Below are positions 63,761 through 64,000 of a stretch of DNA of 64,000 bases, one piece after another. A program made the translations under genes and the position numbers. The notes under the pieces were generated by a model, which did no database searches, was not told the origin of the DNA, and saw only the letters and a program-made list of their open reading frames with translations. Origin of the DNA: Cutaneotrichosporon cavernicola (lineage: Eukaryota; Basidiomycota; Tremellomycetes; Trichosporonales; Trichosporonaceae). The first letter of the stretch is position 1, and each line of letters opens with the position of its first letter. The DNA lies in NCBI RefSeq assembly GCF_030864355.1, contig NC_083399.1, positions 1-64,000 of the forward strand, written 5' to 3'.

Positions 63761-64000
63761 TATTTTCAGCGCAGAGAGGTGAATCGAGCGATGAGGTCAA
63801 GTCAAGAGTGAATAGAAGAGAGAATGACCACAGACCACAGGAGACAGTTACTGATAAGTATTAGTTGCCAGAGATCAAGGCGGGCGCTTCGAGAGGAATG
63901 CCTGCAAGGTGAGCGCTTCCAAGCAGCCGAACAGCTGGAAATCAATGCGGGCGAAAGATGCCGGCGTTTGCCGATCACCGACTCAGAGTAGACGAGTCAT
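63761..64000. other. 5' flank of the MCT-type transporter
   Basis: Probable promoter. Nothing else recognised. Confidence 0.45.

Overview
This window is the left end of a eukaryotic chromosome. It opens with about 360 bp of CCCCCTAA-type telomeric repeat, which reads as TTAGGGGG on the other strand. That repeat is known from Cryptococcus and related basidiomycetes. Together with densely packed genes, many GTRAGT...YAG introns (often only 30-40 nt), intron-containing tRNAs and typical fungal families (IST1, FIP1, TPT1, MRE11, DAL5-type and monocarboxylate-type transporters, fungal PhoD), it points to a basidiomycete yeast, most likely a tremellomycete (perhaps Trichosporonales). The species call is inference; the telomere and the gene structures are read directly.

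Layout. 0-7.2 kb is subtelomere: telomere, a broken Tc1/mariner element with intact ends, three unrecognised genes (one apparently decayed) and a small cysteine-rich protein gene. 7.7-12.8 kb carries a rhodanese-like gene, a secreted carboxylesterase whose catalytic Ser is Gly, and two tandem secreted beta-trefoil lectin genes. 13-24 kb is mostly housekeeping: tRNA-Val, FIP1, pirin, tRNA-Arg, TPT1, IST1, an FMC1-like gene and an ATP-dependent DNA ligase with a mitochondrial-looking leader. 23.7-26.3 kb is an arsenic pair, an arsenite methyltransferase and an ACR3 efflux pump transcribed divergently from one promoter. 26.4-43 kb holds an unrecognised three-exon gene, an amidase-family protein without its catalytic residues, a secreted CAP protein, a DAL5-type transporter, tRNA-Asp and a block of three hydrolases (two beta-lactamase-fold, one alpha/beta). 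44-49 kb has a second member of the cysteine-rich family, tRNA-Ile and a 908-residue HypX-like protein. 51.8-64 kb holds MRE11, a PhoD-like phosphatase, a peroxisomal D-amino-acid oxidase, a 45-residue microprotein gene and an MCT-type transporter.

How the genes relate. ArsM and ACR3 form an arsenic detoxification unit (methylate, export); the rhodanese-like gene 16 kb away belongs to the superfamily that includes fungal arsenate reductases but is not shown to be part of it. TPT1 completes the splicing of tRNAs such as the three intron-containing ones here. Most other neighbours look unrelated, as is usual in fungal genomes.

The most unusual gene is the HypX homologue (46.4-49.2 kb). In bacteria HypX makes carbon monoxide from a formyl-tetrahydrofolate unit for [NiFe]-hydrogenase assembly. 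No hydrogenase or other hyp gene is visible here, so a eukaryotic copy with an intron, a Cys/His insertion and a long disordered tail suggests another use. Other points of interest are the two pseudo-hydrolases, the two-member cysteine-rich family, the microprotein and the extremely short introns.
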